The notes: generated from the sequence alone by a model not told the origin. DNA of 64,000 nt from Muribaculaceae bacterium (GCA_022509165.1 JAFLTT010000009.1:1-64000); one strand, 5' to 3'; positions 20,495 through 30,080 are shown, numbered from the stretch's first letter. Numbers and translations: made by a program.

Positions 20495-21505
20495 ATGAAG
20501 ATTATAGTAGATGATGCCATTCCTTTTATTCAAGGCCGCATTGATGAAAATGTGGAGGTAGTGTATCTGCCAGGAAAGGATATCACTCCACAACATTTAA
20601 CCGGTGCTGACGCGCTTGTGATACGCACACGCACTCGTTGCGATGCATCACTCCTGGAAGGATCATCTGTGAGACTGGTGGCCACGGCTACTATCGGGAC
20701 TGATCATATTGATATTCCCTGGTGCGAGTCGCATGGCATTACAGTAACTTCAGCTCCCGGATGCAACGCTCCGGGAGTGGCTCAATATCTTTTCGCCTCC
20801 CTTTTTAAGGCCGGATTCAACCCTGAGAAAGACACCCTCGGCATCATAGGATACGGCAATGTAGGGCAGACAGTGGCTGATTGGGCGAAGAAAATGGGGT
20901 GGAAGTACATGGTCTCAGATAATCCTCGTAAAAAGGGCGGATGGAAAGATATAGAATACTTGGATCCTGAAGAAGTGCTCTCGAAATGTGATGCTATAAC
21001 TCTGCATGTACCGCTGACCAAGGAGGGTGAGTTTCCCACCCGACATCTGATCGGCAAAAAAGAATTGCAAATGATGAAACATGGCGCCATTCTGGTGAAT
21101 TCATCACGAGGAGGGGTGGTAGATGAAAATGCTCTGAATGATGCTATTTCAAAGGGCCATGTAAGGGGAGTGGTAGATGTATGGGAAAATGAACCTGACA
21201 TCAATCAAAGTTTGCTGGAAAAGGTATTCATAGCAACTCCTCACATAGCCGGATATTCAGCTGAAGGAAAAATGCGTGCTACAAGAATGGTGCTTGATAG
21301 TCTTTCAAAGCATCTTGGTGTAAAAGTGGATACCCGGGGGCTTGAATGTATTCCAAAACCGGGACTTGAAATTTCTAAATCTCTCATAGAAGCTTCTTAT
21401 GATCCTATAGTCGATTCCAATAATCTTCGTAACAATCCTTCGGATTTCGAAAAATTAAGGAATTGTTACACTCATAGGCATGAGCCTCTTTATATCAATT
21501 CCTGA
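20495..21505 (+). CDS. pdxB: Erythronate-4-phosphate dehydrogenase
   Basis: D-2-hydroxyacid dehydrogenase fold (LGIIGYGNVGQTVADWAKKMGW, LVNSSRGGVVDENAL) with PdxB-like N-terminus. Confidence 0.9.
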   Translation: MKIIVDDAIPFIQGRIDENVEVVYLPGKDITPQHLTGADALVIRTRTRCDASLLEGSSVRLVATATIGTDHIDIPWCESHGITVTSAPGCNAPGVAQYLFASLFKAGFNPEKDTLGIIGYGNVGQTVADWAKKMGWKYMVSDNPRKKGGWKDIEYLDPEEVLSKCDAITLHVPLTKEGEFPTRHLIGKKELQMMKHGAILVNSSRGGVVDENALNDAISKGHVRGVVDVWENEPDINQSLLEKVFIATPHIAGYSAEGKMRATRMVLDSLSKHLGVKVDTRGLECIPKPGLEISKSLIEASYDPIVDSNNLRNNPSDFEKLRNCYTHRHEPLYINS

Positions 21506-21522
21506 CATAAAATTTACACAGC

Positions 21523-22173
21523 ATGAAATATTATGTAGTGTTCCGTGGCCATAATCCGGGAGTATACGACAACTGGGATGAAGTGAAAGAACAGACCGAT
21601 GGTTTTCCCAATGCTCTTTTCAAAGGATATGCATCTTCTGAAGAAGCATCCTTGGCTTACCGTAATTTCACCGGTACGGAAGACCGAGAAGAATTATTCC
21701 GATTGATATCCGGACCATCTAAATCTTCTTCTTTGGGAAATACCAAGCCTTATACAGAAAATCCAGAAATAGATACTGATGCATGGGCTGTGGATGCATC
21801 CTGTCTTGGCAATCCGGGAAAAATGGAATATCGAGGAGTGAATCTCAAGACCGGTGAGGAAATTTTCAGAATCGGACCTTTCGAAGATGCTACCAATAAT
21901 ATAGGAGAGTATCTTGCTCTTGTACATGCCATGGCCCTCATGACCAGAAATGGAGAATTCCACAACATATATTCTGATTCCAAAACTGCCATGAGCTGGT
22001 ATAGGAATAGAAGAGTAAAGACGCAATTGAAACCCACACAACGCAATGCCAAGGTATTCGAACTACTTGCGAGAGCCTCTGTATGGGTCAACACACATTC
22101 TTTCCCTTGCCGTGTGATGAAATGGGATACCGAACGCTGGGGCGAGATTCCGGCTGATTTTGGAAGGAAATGA
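21523..22173 (+). CDS. Ribonuclease H with N-terminal viroplasmin/RNH1 hybrid-binding domain
   Basis: N-term YYVVFRGHNPGVYDNWDEVKEQTDGFPNALFKGYAS; C-term RNase H-like (AVDASCLGNPG, NIGEYLALVHAM, YSDSKTAMSW). Confidence 0.88.
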   Translation: MKYYVVFRGHNPGVYDNWDEVKEQTDGFPNALFKGYASSEEASLAYRNFTGTEDREELFRLISGPSKSSSLGNTKPYTENPEIDTDAWAVDASCLGNPGKMEYRGVNLKTGEEIFRIGPFEDATNNIGEYLALVHAMALMTRNGEFHNIYSDSKTAMSWYRNRRVKTQLKPTQRNAKVFELLARASVWVNTHSFPCRVMKWDTERWGEIPADFGRK

Positions 22174-23153
22174 AGGAAGAAATCCGGAAAGTTCTTCTTG
22201 ATTCCGGGGCTGCGGCTGTGGGGTTCGCCCGGGCAGGTAAAATTCCTGATTCTGTACACCGTGAGTTTGCTGATTGGGTAGGAGAGGGGTGCAACGGGGA
22301 GATGGCTTATTTACAACGCCATATTCCTCTCCGTGAGAATACTGATAATGTGCTCCCGGGAGCTCGCACCGTTATCTCTTTGGCTTTCAAATACCAACCA
22401 AAGGAATGGAGAAATCAGCACCTTCCGTATCTGGCATCCTATGCCTATGGAGAAGATTATCATATTCGTCTCAGAGAAATTCTTTTCCCTTTAATCTCAT
22501 CTTTCAAACAAAAGTATGGAGGTAAGTGGCGTCTCTGTATTGACTCCGCACCCATTGCTGAAAGATTTTGGGCTGTAAGGAGCGGAATTGGAGTAAGGGG
22601 TCTCAATGGCGCTGTAATTGTCCCTGGATGTGGTTCTTTCACTTTCCTTGCTGAGATACTCACCACACTGGAAATTGTCCCTGATAAGCCCTCAGAGGGC
22701 TTCTGCAATAGGTGTGGCCGCTGCATTGATGTATGTCCCGCCGGGGCTCTAAAGGGAGATGGTAAATTAGATGCTCGTCGGTGTATAAATTATCTCACCA
22801 TCGAGAAAAACTCCGATTTTACTGATGAGGAGAAATCTCTGCTTTCAAAGGGTTCAGGATACCTCTACGGTTGCGACAGGTGCCTTAGAGTATGCCCCCT
22901 TAATATTCCGGAAGAATATCTGTCCCAAAAACATGCGTCTGAAGACCAACAAGATATGCCTCCGGAATCTTCCCTCCAATCTTTATTCCCTTCAGTACCT
23001 GAAGTATTGCGCCTTGATGTAACTACTCTTTTGGAAATGGATGAGAAAAAATTTCAGGAATTATTCTCTCAATCTCCCCTTAATTATGCCGGTTATCGCA
23101 AGCTCCTCCGCAACACCTTTAACTTAAATGATTCTTCCTCTATAAAGGAATAA
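22170..23153 (+). CDS. queG: Epoxyqueuosine reductase
   Basis: Two 4Fe-4S ferredoxin motifs (CNRCGRCIDVCP, CDRCLRVCP) and QueG-like N-terminus; 4-bp overlap with upstream gene. Confidence 0.92.
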   Translation: MKEEIRKVLLDSGAAAVGFARAGKIPDSVHREFADWVGEGCNGEMAYLQRHIPLRENTDNVLPGARTVISLAFKYQPKEWRNQHLPYLASYAYGEDYHIRLREILFPLISSFKQKYGGKWRLCIDSAPIAERFWAVRSGIGVRGLNGAVIVPGCGSFTFLAEILTTLEIVPDKPSEGFCNRCGRCIDVCPAGALKGDGKLDARRCINYLTIEKNSDFTDEEKSLLSKGSGYLYGCDRCLRVCPLNIPEEYLSQKHASEDQQDMPPESSLQSLFPSVPEVLRLDVTTLLEMDEKKFQELFSQSPLNYAGYRKLLRNTFNLNDSSSIKE

Positions 23154-23170
23154 CTGCCTCTTGCATTAAT

Positions 23171-23232
23171 ATTAACAACTGGTTGTGAATCGCGATTGTT
23201 TGGAATTAACAACTGGCAGTGAATCGCGATTT
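23171..23232. repeat. Two tandem copies of ATTAACAACTGG(N)GTGAATCGCGATT, 34-bp period, each ending in palindrome AATCGCGATT
   Basis: ATTAACAACTGGTTGTGAATCGCGATT at 23171 and ATTAACAACTGGCAGTGAATCGCGATT at 23205. Confidence 0.85.
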
Positions 23233-23265
23233 ATTACGGGTCATTTTTCAATCTATAAAATAAAT

Positions 23266-23300
23266 TAAGAGACTGAAAACTTTTGATTTTCAGTCTCTTA
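23266..23300 (-). terminator. Stem-loop downstream of tRNA-Pro
   Basis: TAAGAGACTGAAAA / TTTTCAGTCTCTTA, 14-bp perfect stem, T-rich on the minus-strand 3' side. Confidence 0.8.
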
Positions 23301-23307
23301 CACTCAG

Positions 23308-23383
23308 TCGGGGTGACAAGATTCGAACTTGCGACCACACGCCCCCCAGACGCGTACTCTAAACCGGGCTGAGCTACACCCCG
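23308..23383 (-). tRNA. tRNA-Pro(GGG)
   Basis: Minus strand CGGGGTGTAGCTCAGCCCGG...CGCGTCTGGGGGGCGTG...TTCGAATCTTGTCACCCCGA; cloverleaf foldable, anticodon GGG. Confidence 0.93.
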
Positions 23384-23464
23384 CTGCTTTTGCTCTGCAA
23401 AGTTATATATTTTTGAACCCAAACGCAAATTTTTAGAAAAAAAAGTGGGCAGCAAAGAGGGGGA

Positions 23465-23496
23465 TTTGGTTGTTTGAAACCGTTTGTGTAGTTTTG
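23465..23496 (+). promoter_or_regulatory. Bacteroidetes-type promoter TTTG-N20-TAnnTTTG
   Basis: TTTG at 23465 and TAGTTTTG at 23489-23496, 20-nt spacer. Confidence 0.6.
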
Positions 23497-23501
23497 TTGC
23501 A

Positions 23502-24128
23502 ATGATAGGAAAATGGGATAGATTTATTAAGGTAACTATTGTTTTTATGCTTGCATTAGTTAGCCTTGGTCCTACCCGGATTAATGCTCAGAGGCTCTCG
23601 AATTTTACTTCAGATAATGCTGGAGATGCCTTGAAATATGATTTAAGATTAAAGTCTAATATTCTCCCTTGGTTATTGACAATTCCTAATATTGGAGCCG
23701 AAGTCTCTTTCGGAGAAAAATGGTCTGCTGAGATGCAGGTATGGTTTTGTCCATGGAAAATTTCAGATAAATTTTCGGTTAAAACAGTTGCCATTCTACC
23801 CGAAGCCCGTTGGTGGTGGAAAACCAACCGGAAAGGATCTTTCATTAATCTTCATCTGTCCGCAGCCTGGTATAATGTAAGGGCAGGTGATTGCCGATAT
23901 CAGGACCGCAGCAGGCCTTTATTGGGAGCCGGTATTGGATATGGATACAGACTGGAATTAAACCGGCATTGGGGCTTGGAATTTGAAATAGGAGCAGGGT
24001 TTGCCAATACAAAGTATGAACGGTATTACAATGTGCCCAACGGTGCATTAAAAGATACACGCGTATCTACCTATTGGGGCATTGACCGGGCTTCCATAGC
24101 TGTCTCTTATTATCTTTGCGAGATATGA
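23502..24128 (+). CDS. DUF3575-like outer-membrane-associated protein
   Basis: NILPWLLTIPNIGAEVSFGEKWSAEMQVWFCPW; signal-like N-terminus; ATG at 23502. Confidence 0.75.
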   Translation: MIGKWDRFIKVTIVFMLALVSLGPTRINAQRLSNFTSDNAGDALKYDLRLKSNILPWLLTIPNIGAEVSFGEKWSAEMQVWFCPWKISDKFSVKTVAILPEARWWWKTNRKGSFINLHLSAAWYNVRAGDCRYQDRSRPLLGAGIGYGYRLELNRHWGLEFEIGAGFANTKYERYYNVPNGALKDTRVSTYWGIDRASIAVSYYLCEI

Positions 24129-25120
24129 GAAAGGGGTATTTTTTTCTCACTTTAGGATGTATGATTCTGATTTTCCTGTCAGGATGCATACACGAATACC
24201 CGGTACCTTCGGCTAAAGGAAAAGAAAAGGGGGAAAATCCTACATTGGTAGACGCCTATATAACCGTTAATCTCAACTTGGATTGGAGTAATCTTATCCA
24301 TCAGGTAGAATTTTTATCTCGTGCCACAACCAATCAAGATCATCGTATTGTCATGGAATTGAGAAAGGATGGGGTAGTGGTGTATCGTAATTCTGAATAT
24401 ATTTCTGACAATGAATTTTCAAAAGGAACTTGGAATCATCGCATTGTGAATAAATTAACTGCTGCTAAATATGAAGTAGCCGTATGGTATGATAAACCGG
24501 GCGATAAAGAACCCTCTTTTCTAACGGATGAACTCGGAGCTGTGAGGCTTAACAACTTCTCCACTGCAAATTCAGAATATGTAAGGGGTGCCCACGTAAG
24601 TGACATATTAGACCTTTCTCCCTATTCGGGTATCGGCAACGAATCAGGGGTGACAAAAGAATTGAAGATGGAGCACTCCGGCGCACGTTTTGAAATTGTA
24701 GCTACCGATATTAACGAATTCATCTCTCAGCAAAAGGAAGCCTTAATCAACGATGATTCCTTTACGGTTAATATTTCTCTTGACCAAGGTGCATGCGATA
24801 CTTACAATGTATATGAAGGGAGAGCCCTTAATTTCAATTGGCCACTACTTTTATCGGGTCATATGCGGTTGCCTTTTGCAGAATATGATGAACTGAAAAT
24901 TGCTGAAGGATTCTTCTTCTGCGAGGAAGAGACTGAGGCGAGAGCCACTCTCTTCATCACCAACAGCAGTGGCGAAAAAGTAACAGAGACCGGTAGTTTC
25001 ACTTTCCCCATAAAGAGAGGTCAGATCACAACAGTTTGCGGAGATTTCCTTACAAAGCCCGTAGACGGTATCTTCAGCATCAATCATACCTGGAACGGAG
25101 AAATCTATTTTCCCATCTAA
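24125..25120 (+). CDS. DUF5119-like lipoprotein (fimbria-locus type)
   Basis: Lipobox LSGCIHEYP, overlaps upstream DUF3575-like gene; ATG at 24125. Confidence 0.7.
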   Translation: MRKGYFFLTLGCMILIFLSGCIHEYPVPSAKGKEKGENPTLVDAYITVNLNLDWSNLIHQVEFLSRATTNQDHRIVMELRKDGVVVYRNSEYISDNEFSKGTWNHRIVNKLTAAKYEVAVWYDKPGDKEPSFLTDELGAVRLNNFSTANSEYVRGAHVSDILDLSPYSGIGNESGVTKELKMEHSGARFEIVATDINEFISQQKEALINDDSFTVNISLDQGACDTYNVYEGRALNFNWPLLLSGHMRLPFAEYDELKIAEGFFFCEEETEARATLFITNSSGEKVTETGSFTFPIKRGQITTVCGDFLTKPVDGIFSINHTWNGEIYFPI

Positions 25121-25234
25121 TCTTTTTATTTCCCATCTCCTCGTACAAACTCAAAATCTTCATGATTTTGCCTTCAAATGCCTACAACTGATTTTCACCT
25201 ATATCTACCTCTTGATTTACAAAAGTTTCCTTTT

Positions 25235-25504
25235 TTATATTTCAGAAACTGATATGATGGGTTCTCCGAAGAAAACACCGAGCATAGAAAGTGTAGATAT
25301 TGTAAAATTATGCTCCCCGCTTAACCAACGGGTTATTTCACTCGGCCTCTTTCCAATTGCATCCGCCAATTGTTTCTTTGTCATACTTTTCTTCTGCATG
25401 AGTTCATCCAAACGGTTGGAAATTTGAAAAGAAAGTCGTGCTTCGGCCCTCTCTTCCGGAGTTATGTTGAGAAGTTCCCTCAATGATGTCTTAGCTCTTT
25501 TCAT
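25235..25504 (-). CDS. XRE/HTH_3 antitoxin-like transcriptional regulator
   Basis: KKSMTKKQLADAIGKRPSEITRWLSGEHNFTISTLSMLGVFFGEPI. Confidence 0.85.
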   Translation of the reverse strand: MKRAKTSLRELLNITPEERAEARLSFQISNRLDELMQKKSMTKKQLADAIGKRPSEITRWLSGEHNFTISTLSMLGVFFGEPIISVSEI

Positions 25505-25604
25505 AAATTCACCTTGTATGTCAGTTCCTCAATCTGTTTTGTTTCCGGTGAAAACGGTTATTAATCCTATTCTACATCTCAAGAAATCGTTGATTGACTC
25601 TATA

Positions 25605-25714
25605 TTACTTCAACATGTGTTCTTCAAGCACTTTGTTGGCCCAGGACCTAAATAAAACGCCGCGTGAACTTTTTACGCGGGTTGATAAACTATGATTTCA
25701 TACTCCGGTACCAT
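25605..25714 (-). pseudogene. Remnant of a RhuM-like gene (N- and C-terminal scraps)
   Basis: MVPEYEIIVYQPA* then (other frame) FRSWANKVLEEHMLK*, which align to MEQNNEIILYQP and FRQWANKVLKEYLLKG of the gene at 28890. Confidence 0.5.
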
Positions 25715-26238
25715 ATTTTTTACAAAATTACAACAAATATCAGATTAAGGATTATTAATCATGTTTTTATTCCTGGATATTACATGTATTACCAATTTCG
25801 TAATCCTTTTGTTTCTCACTTCGTGAGATGAGTTGCTGTTCCTCCGTTTTCTCTCCGGAACACCAACATCATATTTCAAGACATCATCACTGATTCACAT
25901 CAGTTCTTCTTCACACGTCTTTTATTAAGTTCAATATATTTATGTGAGATATATCCACTATTATTCGCTCAACCGGTTAGGATACTTTTGAAATTTAAAA
26001 TAACAGCATTTTTGAAATTTTTTTGTGAGAAGGAATTACACTTGATGTATTGGAGACGGTTACAAAATAAAGAGTTGTCCGCGTTATTCTTGAAAATTAT
26101 ATTAATTTTGTAACCGGAAACAAAATTTATGTAAATTGAAATAATTAGTCGAGATTTTTATAGACTGTCTAACTACTGTTTATCAATAGTATATCAAAAA
26201 ATGATTGTAATTAGAAAACAATTAAATTAAATATTAAG

Positions 26239-26853
26239 ATGAAAAAATTTATTATTCCATCTATTCTTCTTTTGTTTGTAATAAGCGGATGTTCAAATGA
26301 CAATGAACCAGACAACAGTAACAAAATCAATGGTCATGAGTACGTAGATTTGGGTCTTTCCGTGAAATGGGCTACATATAATGTAGGAGCTACAACTCCC
26401 ACTGGTTATGGTGAATACTACAAATGGGGTGATATTATTCCCAAAGGTTCAGATGATAGTGACCCGGACATTGCTAAAACATCAATAACTGAAATTGCCG
26501 GCACTCAATATGATGTTGCACATGTAGATTGGGGTAGTAGTTGGAGAATGGCAACTGAAACCGAATGGAAAGAATTGGAGGAGAAATGTGAATGGGTTTG
26601 GATTGAAAATGGAGAACAGAGTGGTTATAGAGTAACCGGTCCAAATGGGAATTCTATCTTCCTCCCCGCTTGTGGAATTATTAATGGGGATTCTTTGGTT
26701 GAAACAGGTACACAAGCATATTACTGGACATCCACACGTTGCCCTGGAGAGTCTTCCTACAACGCTTGGGGTTTACATATGGGAGAGACTTATTATGGTA
26801 TTGGCGGATGGCATATTTCTAATGGAATGGCTATACGCCCGGTTTCAAATTGA
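26239..26853 (+). CDS. Lipoprotein with FISUMP-like domain
   Basis: Lipobox ISGCSND; HEYVDLGLSVKWATYNVGATTPTGYGEYYKWGD, typical of FISUMP-like Bacteroidales proteins. Confidence 0.75.
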   Translation: MKKFIIPSILLLFVISGCSNDNEPDNSNKINGHEYVDLGLSVKWATYNVGATTPTGYGEYYKWGDIIPKGSDDSDPDIAKTSITEIAGTQYDVAHVDWGSSWRMATETEWKELEEKCEWVWIENGEQSGYRVTGPNGNSIFLPACGIINGDSLVETGTQAYYWTSTRCPGESSYNAWGLHMGETYYGIGGWHISNGMAIRPVSN

Positions 26854-27085
26854 GATTTTCTAATTACAAAAAACTAATTTCAGAAGAGTGTGTGTCATCT
26901 CTTATTTTGACACACCCTCTATTGGTTTATTGTATGGTGGATTATACTACTATATGTCTATTTGAAAATAATAGAAGATATCACCTGCTGTTAATACTAT
27001 CTGAAATATTTCTGTGTTATATTCTTCGATATTGAAAAATTCACAATGAAGGGTATTTCCTTCAATTTTCATCTCACAACACTAG

Positions 27086-28388
27086 TGTCCCATAAAAATG
27101 GGAGTTGGTTAAAAATTAAATAAATTTGGCCCATTAGGGTCTGAGAGAACATTGAAATTTTGAGACTTGGTTCTGTCGAAAAGATCAACGAGATGGGTAG
27201 TATCTGTTAAAGATACTCCAAGGATTTGCAAAACTTCATAGGTTGAACGATCAAGATGCATGTCGTGCTGAACAATGGCCACAAGGCAATATGCACAGAT
27301 TGCACAATAGATTTGAATCCGGACTGCATTTTCAGAAGTGCCCCAAAGCTTCTTTATCTTAAGATGCTGCTTGAGCCATTTGAAAAACAGTTCAACCTTC
27401 CACCGGTTCCTATAAAGTTCGGCTATCTGCAGAGATGAAAGATGAGTGATGTTTGTCAGGAAAGTGAACTCTCTAGACTGCTCATCATCCCGGTATCTGA
27501 CCATCCGTAAAGTGCCTGAATAATGTTGATTGGAATAAAATCCGGTCAGTTCAACAGTAGAATCCGACAACACATTTTTAGGCATTCTCCGTTTCCATTT
27601 CAAGGTCTTATACTTAAGATTCTTCTTTGCTCTCACTACAAAGAAAGCCTCTACGGTATGAATCTTGAAAAGCCGTCTGAAGTCATTATAACCACGGTCA
27701 AAGATATAATAGGATCCTTGTTCATAAGGGATTAGATCCATTGCTTTCATATCATGAACAGATGCTGTGGTTATATGAAAGAAGGCAGGAATTTGGGTTT
27801 CCACGTCATACAGAGTGTGAACCTTTATACCTCCTTTCTTCTTGCGGAACTTGGCCCACCAGAAGACTGCAAGACATAGGTCAATTGTAGTGGAGTCGAA
27901 CACATATACATTCCCTCCGATATCAAAAATCTTAGTCTTGCACTTCTCCCTGGCTTCAGAAATCATGAAATATGCAAACTCTTCAAAAATTTTGCAGTTT
28001 CGATTTTGATTAGCATACGCAAGATTGGTTTTGAAAACATTTTTACCCATACCCATGTGGAAGCATTTATTGCTATGAGCTTCCAAAATCGTGATAAGAT
28101 CACGAAGGCTTGAACGGTTGCAAAGCTGTCCGAACATCATCACAAGAAGTTGATTCCAGCATGTGAAATGTTTCACATACCGGTCTCCGTCATACTTGGC
28201 GACTATACGGTTGAACTTGTTCCTATTCATAAATTTTATGAGTTGGGCAAAAACATACTTGACGTTGTACATGACTTCTCGTTTTGGGGAAGTCTAATAT
28301 ACCAAATCAAGTCCGTTCGCACCATTTTTCATTGTAATCAACTAAGTCTCAACAATTTTAAACGTTATTCTCAAATTTTAATGGGACA
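27086..28388 (-). mobile_element. IS4-family insertion sequence (~1.3 kb)
   Basis: Transposase flanked by imperfect terminal inverted repeats TGTCCCATAAAAAT (27086) and TGTCCCATTAAAAT (reverse complement ending 28388). Confidence 0.85.
27109..28272 (-). CDS. IS4-family transposase (N-terminal DUF4372-like)
   Basis: DSTTIDLCLAVFWWAKFRKKKGGIKVHTLYD, YRNRWKVELFFKWLKQHLKIKKLWG. Confidence 0.92.
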   Translation of the reverse strand: MYNVKYVFAQLIKFMNRNKFNRIVAKYDGDRYVKHFTCWNQLLVMMFGQLCNRSSLRDLITILEAHSNKCFHMGMGKNVFKTNLAYANQNRNCKIFEEFAYFMISEAREKCKTKIFDIGGNVYVFDSTTIDLCLAVFWWAKFRKKKGGIKVHTLYDVETQIPAFFHITTASVHDMKAMDLIPYEQGSYYIFDRGYNDFRRLFKIHTVEAFFVVRAKKNLKYKTLKWKRRMPKNVLSDSTVELTGFYSNQHYSGTLRMVRYRDDEQSREFTFLTNITHLSSLQIAELYRNRWKVELFFKWLKQHLKIKKLWGTSENAVRIQIYCAICAYCLVAIVQHDMHLDRSTYEVLQILGVSLTDTTHLVDLFDRTKSQNFNVLSDPNGPNLFNF

Positions 28389-28520
28389 GCAATGAGTAGG
28401 GGAAATAAAAAAGAGGATAACGCATATTTAAATTCAGGACTGCTTGTCCCAAGGTTAATTTGAGACACACAGAAAAAATAAACCCAAATAATTGTTTTCA
28501 ATTACTTGGGTTTTAATTTC

Positions 28521-28543
28521 TGTGGTGTCATTAGGAATCGAAC
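28521..28543. repeat. Candidate att-site copy: duplicate of tRNA-Phe 3' end
   Basis: TGTGGTGTCATTAGGAATCGAAC matches tRNA-Phe 3' end TGTGGTGTCACCAGGAATCGAAC (30746-30768) at 21/23 positions. Confidence 0.65.
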
Positions 28544-28713
28544 TCTCACTTTCTTTAAATATCAAAGATTTCTAAATCACTATGATTATCAAAAGTTTTG
28601 TTTTACTGATTAAAATTCCAATCTCAAATAATATTTTTTGCATATCTCAAAATATGGGTGTGATTTTTGGTGTGAATTAATAATCTCTGAGATATTAGTC
28701 TGAAACGGAATAA

Positions 28714-28869
28714 CCCTTTCAATTAGAAAAAACGGAGAAAGAAGGAGTTATTATCCCTCCTAATGTCGTGATGAAATGGACCGGCCACAGCGATCATAAG
28801 GCCATGAAACCTTATATCAACATTACCGATTCCATTAAACAAGATTCAATGGCACTCTTTGATTTATAA
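28714..28869 (+). pseudogene. C-terminal remnant of a tyrosine recombinase/integrase
   Basis: PFQLEKTEKEGVIIPPNVVMKWTGHSDHKAMKPYINITDSIKQDSMALFDL*, bounded upstream by in-frame TAA; GHSD..M.PY resembles the integrase C-terminus. Confidence 0.8.
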
Positions 28870-28889
28870 TCATTAAATTTGCAATTACT

Positions 28890-29663
28890 ATGGAACAAAA
28901 TAATGAAATTATTTTATATCAACCTGATTCTTCTGTAACACTTGAAGTTAGAGTAGAAGATGAAACCGTGTGGCTTACGCAAGCACAGATTGCAGATTTG
29001 TTCGGTGTAAAACAGCCAGCGATATCAAAGCATCTATCTAATATCTACAAAAGTGGAGAACTTGAGGAAAATAGCACATATTCCATTTTGGAATATCTGG
29101 GTAACGATGGGAAACAGGTTTACAAAACTAAATATTATAATCTTGATGTTATCTTATCTATAGGTTATAGAGTTAATAGTAAAAATGCCACTTTGTTTCG
29201 TCAATGGGCAAATAAAGTCCTAAAGGAATATCTATTAAAAGGATATAGTATAAATCAAAGGTTATTAGATCTTGAAAATCGAATAGATGATAAATTAATG
29301 CGTCATGAAAGAAAAATTGATGATCTCTCTAATAGGGTTGATTTTGTTATAAGTTCTTCTATCAAACCTAAGGAAGTGGTAATATTTGAAGGTCAAACTT
29401 ACGACGCTTACGTTTTGATCTCAGATCTCATCCAAACTGCAAAGAAGAGAATTGCCGTAATTGATAATTTTGCAGATCATATTATTTTAACTCAACTTAT
29501 AAAACGAAATCCCGAAGACAAAAGAGATCTATGGCTGAAAGATATCCTGAAATTAATTGGAATTGACTATTCTTTTTACCGTGCCAAGTACCGCGAGGGT
29601 GTTGGTGACCTGTCGAGTGAAGCCAATCAAGAGTTTGCAGAAGAGCTCAAAGAAATATTTTAA
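28890..29663 (+). CDS. RhuM-family (virulence protein/KilA-N-like) protein, probably chimeric C-terminus
   Basis: EIILYQPDSSVTLEVRVEDETVWLTQAQIADLFGVKQPAISKHLSNIYKSGEL...YYNLDVILSIGYRVNSKNATLFRQWANKVLKEYLLKGY. Confidence 0.85.
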   Translation: MEQNNEIILYQPDSSVTLEVRVEDETVWLTQAQIADLFGVKQPAISKHLSNIYKSGELEENSTYSILEYLGNDGKQVYKTKYYNLDVILSIGYRVNSKNATLFRQWANKVLKEYLLKGYSINQRLLDLENRIDDKLMRHERKIDDLSNRVDFVISSSIKPKEVVIFEGQTYDAYVLISDLIQTAKKRIAVIDNFADHIILTQLIKRNPEDKRDLWLKDILKLIGIDYSFYRAKYREGVGDLSSEANQEFAEELKEIF

Positions 29664-30079
29664 TAGAAGAACTGTCTTTTTTCTTTAGGAGTAAACAAAT
29701 CACTATTACGGCATGCTTCAAGTACATGCTTTAAATCTTTTTCATGAAGCTGACCGACAATTTGTGTTTGGCCATTTTTCATTGATTGGGTCAAAACGGA
29801 GATTTCCCTTACAAGAATTTCGTTGGCTCCTAAGAAAGAATCATACCTTAGAAAATCATAATCTTCCTTCTTTAATAAGAATTGCATCTCCAATTGAGCC
29901 GGTTTGGAAAATATTAAAGGATGAATTCTGGAATTAATAAAAAAGAACCCTGCTATTTTATCTTCAAAAATTCCTATTATTACAAAGAATTTTGCGTGAT
30001 CAATATCTGCAAAACTATCTGAAAGGAGAATGGTACCTCTTTCGATCGTCTGACTTAAAAGTGACAATGGTATGTCCAT
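29660..30079 (-). CDS. Small protein, candidate PemK/MazF-like toxin partner of the Panacea protein
   Basis: 139 aa; ERGTILLSDSFADIDHAKFFVIIGIFEDKIAGFFFINS; starts 1 nt after the upstream stop codon. Confidence 0.6.
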   Translation of the reverse strand: MDIPLSLLSQTIERGTILLSDSFADIDHAKFFVIIGIFEDKIAGFFFINSRIHPLIFSKPAQLEMQFLLKKEDYDFLRYDSFLGANEILVREISVLTQSMKNGQTQIVGQLHEKDLKHVLEACRNSDLFTPKEKRQFFY

Positions 30080-30080
30080 C

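Noticed and set aside
27256-27735. Plus-strand small ORFs inside the IS element
   Set aside because: Antisense to the transposase, no motif
28521-28600. Second tRNA-Phe gene
   Set aside because: Only the 3' ~23 nt match; acceptor and anticodon arms cannot be formed
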